Of a DNA stretch of 35,380 bases, positions 22,837 to 29,985 are shown piece by piece (position 1 is the first letter of the stretch; each line of letters starts with the position of its first letter). The notes under the pieces were generated by a model. It saw only the letters and a program-made list of their open reading frames with translations. It did no database searches and had not been told where the DNA came from. Where the stretch lies: contig CAJUCZ010000018.1 of NCBI GenBank assembly GCA_910585375.1, forward strand, positions 1-35,380, in the 5' to 3' direction. The stretch is from an uncultured Alphaproteobacteria bacterium. Lineage in GTDB: Bacteria > Pseudomonadota > Alphaproteobacteria > RF32 > CAG-239. The translations under genes and the position numbers were made by a program.

Positions 22837-24957
22837 ATGATCGATTTTAAAGTCGCCCGAAAAGAGATGGAATGGGGCGGACGAAAGTTAGTTTTAGAAA
22901 CGGGTAAAATAGCAAGACAGGCAACAGGCGCGGTGATTGCTACCTATGGGGAAACAGTTGTACAGGCAACCGTTGTTGCGGCAAAAGAGGCAAAGGCAGA
23001 TCAGGATTTCTTTCCTTTAACTGTTAACTATCAGGAAAAATATTATGCGACCGGTAAAGTTCCGGGCGGATTTATGAAGCGTGAGGGCAAGCCGAGCGAG
23101 CGCGAAGTTTTGATTTCCCGTCTGATTGACCGTCCGATCCGTCCGCTGTTTCCTGATGCTTTCAAAAATGAAGTTCAGATTATTTGTACGGTTTTGAGCC
23201 ATGACCAACAGACGGATTCCGATATTGTGGCCATGATTGCCGCTTCGGCTGCACTGGCTGTTTCCGGTATTCCGTTTTTGGGGCCGATCGGGGCTGCCAA
23301 AGTCGGGTATAAAAACGGGCAGTATATTTTGAATCCGACAATTGAGCAGATGAAGGATACCGAACTGGAATTGTCTGTTGCCGGTACTTCCGAAGGTGTA
23401 CTGATGGTTGAATCCGAGGCTCAGGAACTTTCCGAAGAAACAATGCTGAATGCGGTTATGTTTGGTTTTGAAAGCTTCCAGCCGGTTATTGAAATGATTA
23501 ACGAGCTGAAAGCCGAAGCAGGCAAAGAAACTTGGGAAGCTCCTGTTTTTCCTGCTGAATTTGATGCTTTATATGAAAGAATCGAAAAAGAATTCCGCGG
23601 TAAATTTGAAGAAGCCTTCAAAGAGACTGACAAATTGAAACGCGGTACTCTGGTCGGGCAGGCTTCGGAAGAAGTCAAGGCGACGATTGATCCGGAAAAC
23701 GAATTGGAGATGCGTTATGTCGGTGATGCCATTGAAAAATTGATGCACAAAGTTGTTCGTGAAAAGGTTTTGACAACCGGACGCCGTATTGACGGCCGCG
23801 ATACTAAAACCGTTCGCCCGATTCAATGTGAAATTGATGTTTTGCCGAAGACTCACGGTTCAGCTTTGTTTACGCGCGGCGAAACGCAGGCTATGGTTGT
23901 GACGACTTTGGGAACCGGAGAGGATGCTCAGATTGTCGATGGCCTGATGAACGAGTATAAAGAAGACTTTATGCTGAACTACAATTTCCCGCCGTTTTCT
24001 GTCGGCGAGTGCGGCCGTTTGGGCAGTCCGGGACGTCGTGAAATCGGTCACGGCAAGCTGGCATGGCGCGCAATTCATCCGATGATGCCGAAAAACAAGG
24101 ATACTTTTCCTTATACGATCCGCGTGGTTTCCGAAATTATGGAATCGAACGGTTCTTCTTCTATGGCAACGGTTTGCGGTACGACTTTGTCTTTGATGGC
24201 GGCAGGTGTGCCGATGGCTAAGCCGGTTGCCGGTATTGCCATGGGGTTGATTAAAGAAGACGATGGCCGTTTCAGCGTTTTGACCGATATTCTCGGTGAT
24301 GAAGACCATCTTGGCGATATGGACTTTAAGGTCGCCGGTACCAAAGACGGTGTAACCGCTTTGCAGATGGATATTAAAATTACTTCCATTACCAAGGAAA
24401 TTATGCAGACGGCGCTGGCTCAGGCACATGAGGGCAGAATTCATATTCTGGGCGAAATGGCCAAAGCAATTGCCGAACCGCGTCCGAATGTTTCGCCTCT
24501 GGCTCCGGGGATTGTTGCCATTAAGATTCCGGTTGACAAGATCCGTGAAGTTATTGGTTCCGGCGGCAAGGTTATTCGTGAAATCGTCGAAAAAACCAAT
24601 ACCAAAATTGATATCAGCGATGACGGTGTCGTTAAAATTGCTTCTATGAAAAAAGAAGAAGGCGATGCCGCTCTGGAGTGGATTATGAGCATTGTGGCCG
24701 AGCCGGAAGAAGGAATGATTTACAAAGGCATTGTTACCAAAATTATGGATTTTGGCGCGTTTGTACGCTTCCTTGGTTCGACAGAAGGACTGGTTCATAT
24801 TTCGGAAGTCAAGAATGAGCGTATTGCGTCAGTTTCTGATTTCTACAAAGAAGGTGACACCATGTGGGTTAAATGTCTGGGTACCGACAATCGCGGCAAG
24901 ATTAAACTTTCTGCGAAGAGGGTGGATCAGGAGACCGGTGCCGACCTCGAAAAATAA
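22837..24957 (+). CDS. pnp: Polyribonucleotide nucleotidyltransferase (PNPase)
   Basis: Phosphorolytic 3'-5' exoribonuclease, trimeric, degradosome partner. 706 residues. Two RNase PH-like halves: the first with FFPLTVNYQEKYYATGKVPGG and ISRLIDRPIRPLFP, the second with GEXQ-like TRGETQAMV and NFPPFSVGE. A KH domain begins at about residue 560 (IREVIGSGGKVIREI), and an S1 domain at about 626. GAAAGG lies before the ATG. A palindromic repeat directly follows the stop codon. Confidence 0.98.
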   Translation: MIDFKVARKEMEWGGRKLVLETGKIARQATGAVIATYGETVVQATVVAAKEAKADQDFFPLTVNYQEKYYATGKVPGGFMKREGKPSEREVLISRLIDRPIRPLFPDAFKNEVQIICTVLSHDQQTDSDIVAMIAASAALAVSGIPFLGPIGAAKVGYKNGQYILNPTIEQMKDTELELSVAGTSEGVLMVESEAQELSEETMLNAVMFGFESFQPVIEMINELKAEAGKETWEAPVFPAEFDALYERIEKEFRGKFEEAFKETDKLKRGTLVGQASEEVKATIDPENELEMRYVGDAIEKLMHKVVREKVLTTGRRIDGRDTKTVRPIQCEIDVLPKTHGSALFTRGETQAMVVTTLGTGEDAQIVDGLMNEYKEDFMLNYNFPPFSVGECGRLGSPGRREIGHGKLAWRAIHPMMPKNKDTFPYTIRVVSEIMESNGSSSMATVCGTTLSLMAAGVPMAKPVAGIAMGLIKEDDGRFSVLTDILGDEDHLGDMDFKVAGTKDGVTALQMDIKITSITKEIMQTALAQAHEGRIHILGEMAKAIAEPRPNVSPLAPGIVAIKIPVDKIREVIGSGGKVIREIVEKTNTKIDISDDGVVKIASMKKEEGDAALEWIMSIVAEPEEGMIYKGIVTKIMDFGAFVRFLGSTEGLVHISEVKNERIASVSDFYKEGDTMWVKCLGTDNRGKIKLSAKRVDQETGADLEK

Positions 24958-24960
24958 AAA

Positions 24961-25053
24961 GCTTGCAAAAGGTCGGTCATGCTTGTTTCTTTTCTCCTCG
25001 TGTACCTTTTGTTGTACACGTCGTCGAAAAAAAACGATGCAGCACCGGCCTTT
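24961..25053 (+). repeat. Palindromic dispersed repeat, copy B
   Basis: Related to the element at 18010-18112. Outer arms AAAAGGTCGGT (24967-24977) / ACCGGCCTTT (25044-25053), inner CGTGTAC / GTACACG. The arms differ from copy A but remain complementary to each other, which points to selection on the hairpin. Confidence 0.75.
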
Positions 25054-25084
25054 ATTTGTAAAAAGTAAATAAGAGTCAAATTTT

Positions 25085-25118
25085 AAAAGCGTTTTCCGGA
25101 TGACAGAAAGCGCTTTTT
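25085..25118 (+). terminator. Terminator behind pnp
   Basis: 12-bp stem (25085-25096 / 25106-25117, one G-T pair), loop of 9, T-tract. Confidence 0.75.
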
Positions 25119-25120
25119 GT

Positions 25121-25171
25121 TTGACTTATTTTTTATTTTGTCTAAAATCTGTTTTGAAAATTTATTATTAA
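25121..25171 (+). promoter_or_regulatory. Composite ORFan promoter with ATTATTAA (unit 3)
   Basis: TTGACT (25121-25126), 16 bases, TAAAAT (25143-25148), 15 bases, ATTATTAA (25164-25171), then 18 bases to ATG 25190. Confidence 0.55.
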
Positions 25172-25189
25172 CTTTAAAAACAAATATTT

Positions 25190-25684
25190 ATGGAAAGTTG
25201 GTTTTTATTATTAGCATCTGGGTTAGCAATTCTTACAATCGGGAACATTATTGCCTTTTTTGTAATGATGCAGCGTTATTTTGTAATCAGCAGCAGAACA
25301 TATGTTTTTGCATTTTTGCTGATGATAGCTTTTTATTTGTTTGTCTCATTATCGGTTGCTTTGTTACCGGAACGGGTGACGCATTTGGAAGACGGGGTAG
25401 GTTTTTTGCTGCTTATGGCTTATCTTGTGACAGGAATGCTTAATTTGTATGTTTTGGGTTTCAAAATGATTGATTTAGAAAAAGTTTATGATTTTGAGAT
25501 GGAAAAAGTAAAAAAAGGTTGGGTATACGGATATTTCAACGTTTCAGGCTTTTTGCTTAAGCATTGGCGTTTTGACGTTAAATTGTCTGAGGCCGAATAT
25601 TTGAAGAAAAACAGATTGTATACCAAAATTAAAATCAGCAAATTTGATATTTTTAAAGACTGTCTGACTGCCGAAATTGTCTAA
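25190..25684 (+). CDS. Membrane ORFan, first of a paralogous pair
   Basis: 164 residues: three probable membrane helices (about 5-25, 38-60, 70-95) and a ~65-residue cytoplasmic tail. The tail KMIDLEKVYDFE ... TKIKISKFDIFKD parallels the next gene's KLLDWKKLYLFE ... VRIKKICLFDFF, so the two are probably paralogues. No Shine-Dalgarno. No known family. Confidence 0.7.
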   Translation: MESWFLLLASGLAILTIGNIIAFFVMMQRYFVISSRTYVFAFLLMIAFYLFVSLSVALLPERVTHLEDGVGFLLLMAYLVTGMLNLYVLGFKMIDLEKVYDFEMEKVKKGWVYGYFNVSGFLLKHWRFDVKLSEAEYLKKNRLYTKIKISKFDIFKDCLTAEIV

Positions 25685-25701
25685 TCTAAATTATAAAGTT
25701 T

Positions 25702-26187
25702 ATGGAAAATAGTTTTGACTGGCTGTCAATACTTACGTTGTTGCTGCCAATACTTATTTTTTTGGGTTTGTCTGTTATCTGGGAAATGAAATTTGTTATC
25801 AGTGCGGAAGATTTTTCGTTATTTCTGCCGGTAACGGGACTGTTTCTGACAGTACCTCTGATGATGGACATTTATAAAATGTTTACGGTAAAGGATGTTG
25901 GATTTATTTTTGGCATTTCTGCCGTTTTGTTGGTTCTGGCTTATTGGATGATGCTGCGGATTTTTCGTTTTAAGCTGTTGGACTGGAAAAAGCTTTATCT
26001 TTTTGAAGCTGACGGTTACGGAAGCGATTGTCTGAGTGGGGATTTAACAGAAGGAAAGGTTAAATTCCGGGCTTTGGTTGAGAAGGTTGCTCATCCGCAG
26101 GATTACAAAGGACGGGTTATTCTTGTCAGGATTAAGAAGATTTGTCTTTTTGATTTTTTTCCTGTCAGGTTGGAAACGGAAAGTTAA
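25702..26187 (+). CDS. Membrane ORFan, second of the pair
   Basis: 161 residues with the same plan as its neighbour: hydrophobic helices at about 9-27, 40-56 and 68-88, then a basic soluble tail. It starts 17 bases after the previous stop, in the same transcript, and ends before a strong terminator. No Shine-Dalgarno; function unknown. Two similar membrane subunits suggest a heteromer, an inference only. Confidence 0.7.
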   Translation: MENSFDWLSILTLLLPILIFLGLSVIWEMKFVISAEDFSLFLPVTGLFLTVPLMMDIYKMFTVKDVGFIFGISAVLLVLAYWMMLRIFRFKLLDWKKLYLFEADGYGSDCLSGDLTEGKVKFRALVEKVAHPQDYKGRVILVRIKKICLFDFFPVRLETES

Positions 26188-26204
26188 TCCGACAGATAAA
26201 TTAC

Positions 26205-26237
26205 AAAAGCGTCCGATTCTAAAATCGGACGCTTTTT
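26205..26237 (+). terminator. Strong terminator of the membrane ORFan pair
   Basis: 14-bp perfect stem 26205-26218 / 26223-26236 with a 4-base loop and T-tract. Confidence 0.88.
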
Positions 26238-26365
26238 CGATTCTGTATATATTTTTGGATTCGTAAAGCAATTTTTAACCAAGATGAATCAAAAAACAGC
26301 GAATCTATAAATTTTTTTGAAAATTCTTAATTTGTATGTTTTGTGTAAAATCAATATGTTATCTT

Positions 26366-26408
26366 GAAAACGAATCGAAAACGAATCCGGCTGTTAATAA
26401 AAATTTAA
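26366..26408 (+). promoter_or_regulatory. Tandem 11-mer with GANTC and a CtrA-type box
   Basis: GAAAACGAATC occurs twice back to back (26366-26376, 26377-26387), each with a GANTC site, followed by TTAA-N7-TTAA (26394-26408). It could be a regulator site one helical turn apart, or cell-cycle control of the following transcript. Confidence 0.35.
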
Positions 26409-26821
26409 ATCTTAACGTTTAGCCTTGGCAAGTGAAAAGGTATCATTATTTAAATTACAAACATATATTATGGAAGCATTATTAGGTGGAACTCGATAAT
26501 TTGCCGGAAAGATGTCCAGAATGGCTGTTGCCGGTGAAAAAACATTTAACAAACTCGGACTGATCCCCTGACTGTGTTAAGATGTTTATAAATACGTAGA
26601 GAGAGTTTGTCTGTAATAGTTTTTATTTCAGGCTTGTGTCTTTCCTCTCGATGTTAAAATGTGGAAAAATAATGCCTGCGGTATTAGTTTTCCGGACTGC
26701 GGATTCTTTTGGGTACCGCTTAATTATTGTGCTTTTATATAGTATGTTTTGTCAAAAAAGTCTCGTATTTGGCTGATTGCGGGATGGTGATACATATACA
26801 GGTTTTAGGCTTAAAATTTTG

Positions 26822-26859
26822 AAAAAAAGGTTCTTAAATGCGCGAAAGAACCTTTTTTT
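26822..26859. terminator. Bidirectional strong terminator
   Basis: 14-bp stem AAAAAAAGGTTCTT (26822-26835) / AAGAACCTTTTTTT (26846-26859), 10-base loop. Confidence 0.88.
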
Positions 26860-26871
26860 ATGTTTAAATTA

Positions 26872-26922
26872 TTGACTTTGCTTTCTTTTGTTTTAAACTG
26901 ACAAACAGAAGACAATTATTAA
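26872..26922 (+). promoter_or_regulatory. Composite ORFan promoter with ATTATTAA (unit 4)
   Basis: TTGACT (26872-26877), 16 bases, TAAACT (26894-26899), 15 bases, ATTATTAA (26915-26922), 11 bases to ATG 26934. Confidence 0.55.
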
Positions 26923-26933
26923 TTTTTAAGCTT

Positions 26934-27083
26934 ATGACAGGATTTATTTGGAGCGTTATTATTTTTTGTTTGGTCGTTTTTGTTTTATTTGCCTATGCCG
27001 TTTATCGTACAGACGTATGGCGGGTTTATGATGCCGAGCATGGGTTTAGTGAAAAAAAGAAATCTAAAAATATGAAAGTATGA
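26934..27083 (+). CDS. Small single-helix membrane protein (49 residues)
   Basis: MTGFIWSV starts a hydrophobic helix (about 4-24), followed by a short charged tail RTDVWRVYDAEHGF and a lysine-rich end. It is supported as a gene by its own promoter, the shared leader and the ATGA overlap with the next frame. A terminator follows the second frame. Function unknown. Confidence 0.6.
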   Translation: MTGFIWSVIIFCLVVFVLFAYAVYRTDVWRVYDAEHGFSEKKKSKNMKV

Positions 27084-27220
27084 AAATTTTAGTTCTTTTT
27101 TTTATCGGCGGTGCTTTTTTGGTGTTGTTGGCTACGGGTGTTTTTTTCTTTTATCGCGGTATCAGCCGGCTGTTTAAGAGCAAACCAGATGACTATTTTG
27201 ACAAAGATGCAGAGTACTAA
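27080..27220 (+). CDS. Second small membrane protein (46 residues)
   Basis: MKILVLFFIGGAF opens a hydrophobic helix (about 3-24), then RGISRLFKSK and an acidic tail PDDYFDKDAEY. It overlaps the previous stop by ATGA, so it is translationally coupled. Both tails carry an aromatic/acidic DAE-type ending, so the two may be partners. Unknown function; a regulatory membrane peptide or toxin-like pair cannot be excluded. Confidence 0.6.
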   Translation: MKILVLFFIGGAFLVLLATGVFFFYRGISRLFKSKPDDYFDKDAEY

Positions 27221-27255
27221 AAAACCGGCGTTTTATTTGTTCGGTAACCATTGTT

Positions 27256-27287
27256 AAAGGCGGCAGATTTTTCTGCGGCCTTTTTTT
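27256..27287 (+). terminator. Terminator of the small membrane protein pair
   Basis: 12-base arms with one mismatch (27256-27267 / 27272-27283), loop TTTT, T-tract followed by GTTGC. Confidence 0.75.
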
Positions 27288-27301
27288 GTTGCAAAAAGCC
27301 C

Positions 27302-27330
27302 TTGAAAAATAAAAATAATTGTTGTACAAA
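27302..27330 (+). promoter_or_regulatory. Probable rplY promoter
   Basis: TTGAAA (27302-27307), 17 bases, TACAAA (27325-27330). It lies within an inverted repeat GCCCTT/AAGGGC (27298-27303 / 27329-27334). A small hairpin CGG...CCG follows in the 70-base leader. Confidence 0.45.
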
Positions 27331-27402
27331 GGGCTGTCTGTCGGAGCACCCCTGGAGGCACCGCAGATAAAATCAGTTTAATTTTTTTAAGGATTTTTAA
27401 AA

Positions 27403-27690
27403 ATGGAAATTACTTTTAATGCGCAAAAGCGTGAGAAAGCAGGTAAGGGGGCAGCTCGTGCATGTCGTCGTGAGGGCCGTGTTCCTGCCGTTATTTATGG
27501 CGGAAAACAAGAGCCGGTTATGATCAGCCTGCATCCGGTCGAACTTGAAAAAGCTTTGAATACAGCTGGTTTTTATCAAGCTGACATCAAAATTGTTTTG
27601 GATGGCAAAACAATTTCGGCTGTTTGTCAGGATGTTCAGTTCCATCCGGTTTCGGATATGCCGATTCACGTCGACTTTCTTCGTAAATAG
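27403..27690 (+). CDS. rplY: 50S ribosomal protein L25, short form
   Basis: Binds 5S rRNA. 95 residues covering only the 5S-binding domain: KREKAGKGAARACRREGRVPAVIYGG at the start and VQFHPVSDMPIHVDFLRK at the end. Most alphaproteobacteria have a ~200-residue CTC-type L25 with a second domain; the frame stops cleanly here and no remnant follows. AAGGA lies upstream. The order rplY-pth-ychF is conserved in the group. Confidence 0.95.
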   Translation: MEITFNAQKREKAGKGAARACRREGRVPAVIYGGKQEPVMISLHPVELEKALNTAGFYQADIKIVLDGKTISAVCQDVQFHPVSDMPIHVDFLRK

Positions 27691-27746
27691 TTTTATTTTG
27701 AGCTGATACTCAATTTATTGCTATTTCAAAAATGTTTTTATAAAAT

Positions 27747-27775
27747 AAAGGGAGTTTGATTGACTCCCTTTTTTT
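27747..27775 (+). terminator. Terminator between rplY and pth
   Basis: AAAGGGAGT (27747-27755) / ACTCCCTTT (27763-27771), 7-base loop, T-tract. The pth Shine-Dalgarno begins right after it, so pth probably relies on read-through. Confidence 0.75.
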
Positions 27776-27788
27776 GAAGGATGTTATA

Positions 27789-28364
27789 ATGTTTTTGATT
27801 GTCGGTTTGGGAAATCCGGGGGCGGAATATGCCGGAACCCGTCATAATGCGGGATTTCGGGCAGCGGACTATTTGTATGAAAAATTTGGTTTTTCGCCTT
27901 TTAGGGCTAAGTTTGACGGACTGATTGCCGAGGGTAAAATAGCCGGAGAAAAAGTCTTTTTGCTTAAACCGCAGACTTATATGAATCTGTCGGGCAATTC
28001 TGTTGTCAAGGCAGCGAATTTTTATAAGATTTTGCCGGAAAACATTATTGTTATTCATGATGATATGGATTTGCAGCCCGGACAGTTAAAGGTTAAGACG
28101 GGCGGCGGTGCCGGCGGACATAACGGTTTGAAGTCAATTGATGCGGCAATTACGCCGAATTATCATCGCATTCGTATCGGGGTCGGGCATCCGGACGGAA
28201 AAGGCGAGGCTGTTGTCGGCCATGTTTTGAGCCGTTTTTCCAAGGCAGATGCGGAACAGGTTGAACAAAACATTACCCTTATTGCAGACACTATTGATAT
28301 TTTGCTGAAAGACGGAATGGCCGCTTATTCCAATAAAATAGGCATGCTGCTGAAAGCCAGATAA
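27789..28364 (+). CDS. pth: Peptidyl-tRNA hydrolase
   Basis: Releases peptides from drop-off peptidyl-tRNAs. 191 residues from ATG 27789 (GAAGGA upstream); an earlier TTG at 27756 lies in the terminator loop and is rejected. LIVGLGNPGAEYAGTRHNAGF contains catalytic H19; VIHDDMDLQPGQLKVKTGGGAGGHNGLKS is the family core. Confidence 0.97.
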   Translation: MFLIVGLGNPGAEYAGTRHNAGFRAADYLYEKFGFSPFRAKFDGLIAEGKIAGEKVFLLKPQTYMNLSGNSVVKAANFYKILPENIIVIHDDMDLQPGQLKVKTGGGAGGHNGLKSIDAAITPNYHRIRIGVGHPDGKGEAVVGHVLSRFSKADAEQVEQNITLIADTIDILLKDGMAAYSNKIGMLLKAR

Positions 28365-28402
28365 AATACTCCTTGAAAAAACTTTATTTTTCAGCTAAAA
28401 CT

Positions 28403-28440
28403 CTCCTCAAGTCTGTCAGGATATTTGAGGAGTTTTTTTT
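28403..28440 (+). promoter_or_regulatory. Terminator-like hairpin that hides the ychF Shine-Dalgarno
   Basis: CTCCTCAA (28403-28410) pairs with TTGAGGAG (28425-28432). The latter contains GAGGAG, 8 T bases before the ychF ATG, so it is both terminator stem and ribosome-binding site. A second upstream segment ACTCCT (28368-28373) could pair with the same AGGAGT, giving an alternative fold. Confidence 0.55.
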
Positions 28441-29553
28441 ATGGGATTTAACTGTGGTATTGTCGGATTGCCGAATGTTGGAAAATCAACGTTGTTTAAT
28501 GCGCTGACCCAGACGATTGCGGCGCAGGCGGCAAATTTTCCTTTTTGTACGATAGAGCCGAATACCGGCCGAGTTGCCGTACCGGACGAACGTCTGGATA
28601 CGTTGTGCAAAATTGTGAATCCGAAGAATGTGGTTCCGACACAGTTGGAATTTGTTGATATTGCCGGCTTGGTTAAAGGCGCTTCCAAAGGCGAAGGGCT
28701 GGGCAATCAGTTTTTGGCCAATATCCGTGAGACAGACGCAATTATTCATGTTTTGCGTTGTTTTGACGATGATAATATCACCCATGTCGAAGGGTCGGTT
28801 GATCCGATCCGCGATGCCGAGATTGTCGAAACGGAATTGATGATTGCCGATTTGGAATCTTTGGAAAAACGTTTTGACCAGTTGGAGAAAAAAGCCAAGA
28901 CCGGCGGAGACAAAGAGGCTCAGCTCCGGGTTTCGGTCATGAAGCCGGTTATTGCGGCGCTGAGAGAAGGAAAACCTGCCCGTGTGGCGGCTCCCGATCC
29001 GGCGGAAAAAGATGCTTATAAACAATATAAGATGTTGCAGCTGCTGACGTCCAAGCCGGTTTTGTATGTTTGCAATGTAGATGAGGCTTCGGCGGCGGCC
29101 GGCAACAAATATTCCGAAGCGGTCATGAAAAAAGCCGAGGCCGAGAATGCTCAGGCTGTTATTATCTCTGCTGAAATCGAATCGGAAGTTGCCCAGTTGG
29201 AGACGGAAGAAGAAAAGAAAGAATTTTTGGCTTCTCTGGGGTTAGATGAATCCGGCCTGTCTAAAATTATTAAAGCAGGATACAAGCTTTTGGGACTGGA
29301 AACTTATTTTACGGCCGGTCCGAAAGAAGTTCGCGCCTGGACGTTTCTTAAAGGGTCAAAAGCGCCGCAGTGTGCAGGAATTATTCACTCTGATTTTGAG
29401 CGCGGATTTATTCGGGCAGAAACCATTTCTTATGACGATTATGTAAAATATAACGGTGAGCAAGGGTGCAAAGAAGCCGGAAAAATGCGTTCCGAGGGCA
29501 AAGATTATGTTGTACAGGACGGAGATTTGCTTAATTTCCTGTTTAATGTTTAA
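28441..29553 (+). CDS. ychF: Ribosome-associated ATPase YchF
   Basis: OBG-family P-loop protein that prefers ATP and binds ribosomes. P-loop GLPNVGKS at 9-16; DIAGLVKGASKGEGLGNQFL (switch II region); NVDE at 212-215 replaces the NKxD of GTPases, the mark of YchF; C-terminal TGS domain from about 282. 370 residues. The ATG directly follows a T8 run. Confidence 0.97.
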   Translation: MGFNCGIVGLPNVGKSTLFNALTQTIAAQAANFPFCTIEPNTGRVAVPDERLDTLCKIVNPKNVVPTQLEFVDIAGLVKGASKGEGLGNQFLANIRETDAIIHVLRCFDDDNITHVEGSVDPIRDAEIVETELMIADLESLEKRFDQLEKKAKTGGDKEAQLRVSVMKPVIAALREGKPARVAAPDPAEKDAYKQYKMLQLLTSKPVLYVCNVDEASAAAGNKYSEAVMKKAEAENAQAVIISAEIESEVAQLETEEEKKEFLASLGLDESGLSKIIKAGYKLLGLETYFTAGPKEVRAWTFLKGSKAPQCAGIIHSDFERGFIRAETISYDDYVKYNGEQGCKEAGKMRSEGKDYVVQDGDLLNFLFNV

Positions 29554-29570
29554 AAATTTTTTTCTTATTG

Positions 29571-29604
29571 AGTCCCGAGCTTTTATGCCTCGGGGCTTTT
29601 TTTT
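29571..29604 (+). terminator. Terminator of ychF
   Basis: AGTCCCGAG (29571-29579) / CTCGGGGCT (29589-29597), one G-T pair, T8 tract. Confidence 0.85.
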
Positions 29605-29610
29605 GACGTA

Positions 29611-29662
29611 TTGACAAAAAAATCTGATTGCGCTATAGTAAACTTTCAAAAAATATTATTAA
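29611..29662 (+). promoter_or_regulatory. Composite ORFan promoter with ATTATTAA (unit 5)
   Basis: TTGACA (29611-29616), 17 bases, TATAGT (29634-29639), 15 bases, ATTATTAA (29655-29662), 11 bases to ATG 29674. The best promoter of the five. Confidence 0.65.
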
Positions 29663-29673
29663 AACTTATAGAT

Positions 29674-29970
29674 ATGGAAGTAATAGAAAAAATCGGAACG
29701 CAAATGGCACAGAGTCAGGCTCCGGATTATAATCGGATTGAGAAAGCGGTGGAAGAAGCGATGGAACTTGCTTTTGGCAAAGTTTTGGCGTTGGAGAGCC
29801 TTTATTGCGAGGGAATGACGCCGGCAATGGCCAGTTTTTATAAAACAAAAATGGCATTGGTTTTGCTGAGAAAATTTGATTTGCAGGAAAGCTGCCGGAC
29901 TATCGAAAATCTGAAATCCGGAAAAGACTGGATTGTCTATTTGTGCGGTAAATTAAGTGTTAAATATTAA
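29674..29970 (+). CDS. Small helical ORFan protein
   Basis: 98 residues from ATG 29674. A TTG at 29611 is the -35 box itself and is rejected. It is predicted all-helical, with acidic N-terminal helix RIEKAVEEAMELAFGKVLAL and a basic C-terminal half. No Shine-Dalgarno. Unknown function; first gene of a pair. Confidence 0.65.
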   Translation: MEVIEKIGTQMAQSQAPDYNRIEKAVEEAMELAFGKVLALESLYCEGMTPAMASFYKTKMALVLLRKFDLQESCRTIENLKSGKDWIVYLCGKLSVKY

Positions 29971-29985
29971 AAAAATTATTATTGT

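Larger units (their letters stand above)
26240..26860 (+). other. Gene-poor region with possible structured transcript
   Basis: No convincing protein gene in about 700 bases; only tiny frames such as MEALLGGTR at 26470. A promoter-like TTGTAT-17-TATGTT lies near 26333-26361. Several stems are visible: GGCT-GTTAA/TTAAC-AGCC around 26389-26423, AAACATTTAACA with its near-complement TGTTAAGATGTTT (about 26549-26588), AATGCC/GGTATT, and GCGG/CCGC around 26698-26720. A strong terminator ends the region at 26859. I could not match tmRNA, RNase P, SRP or a known riboswitch. A long unknown RNA is possible. Confidence 0.35.

Noticed and set aside
23860..24798. 312-residue frame antisense to pnp
   Set aside because: Mirror of PNPase codons (long antisense frame is a codon-bias effect); composition rich in H, N, R and F with no family pattern.
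26470..26499. MEALLGGTR mini-ORF as a tmRNA tag or gene
   Set aside because: Too short, no ribosome-binding site and no hydrophobic ALAA-type tag end.
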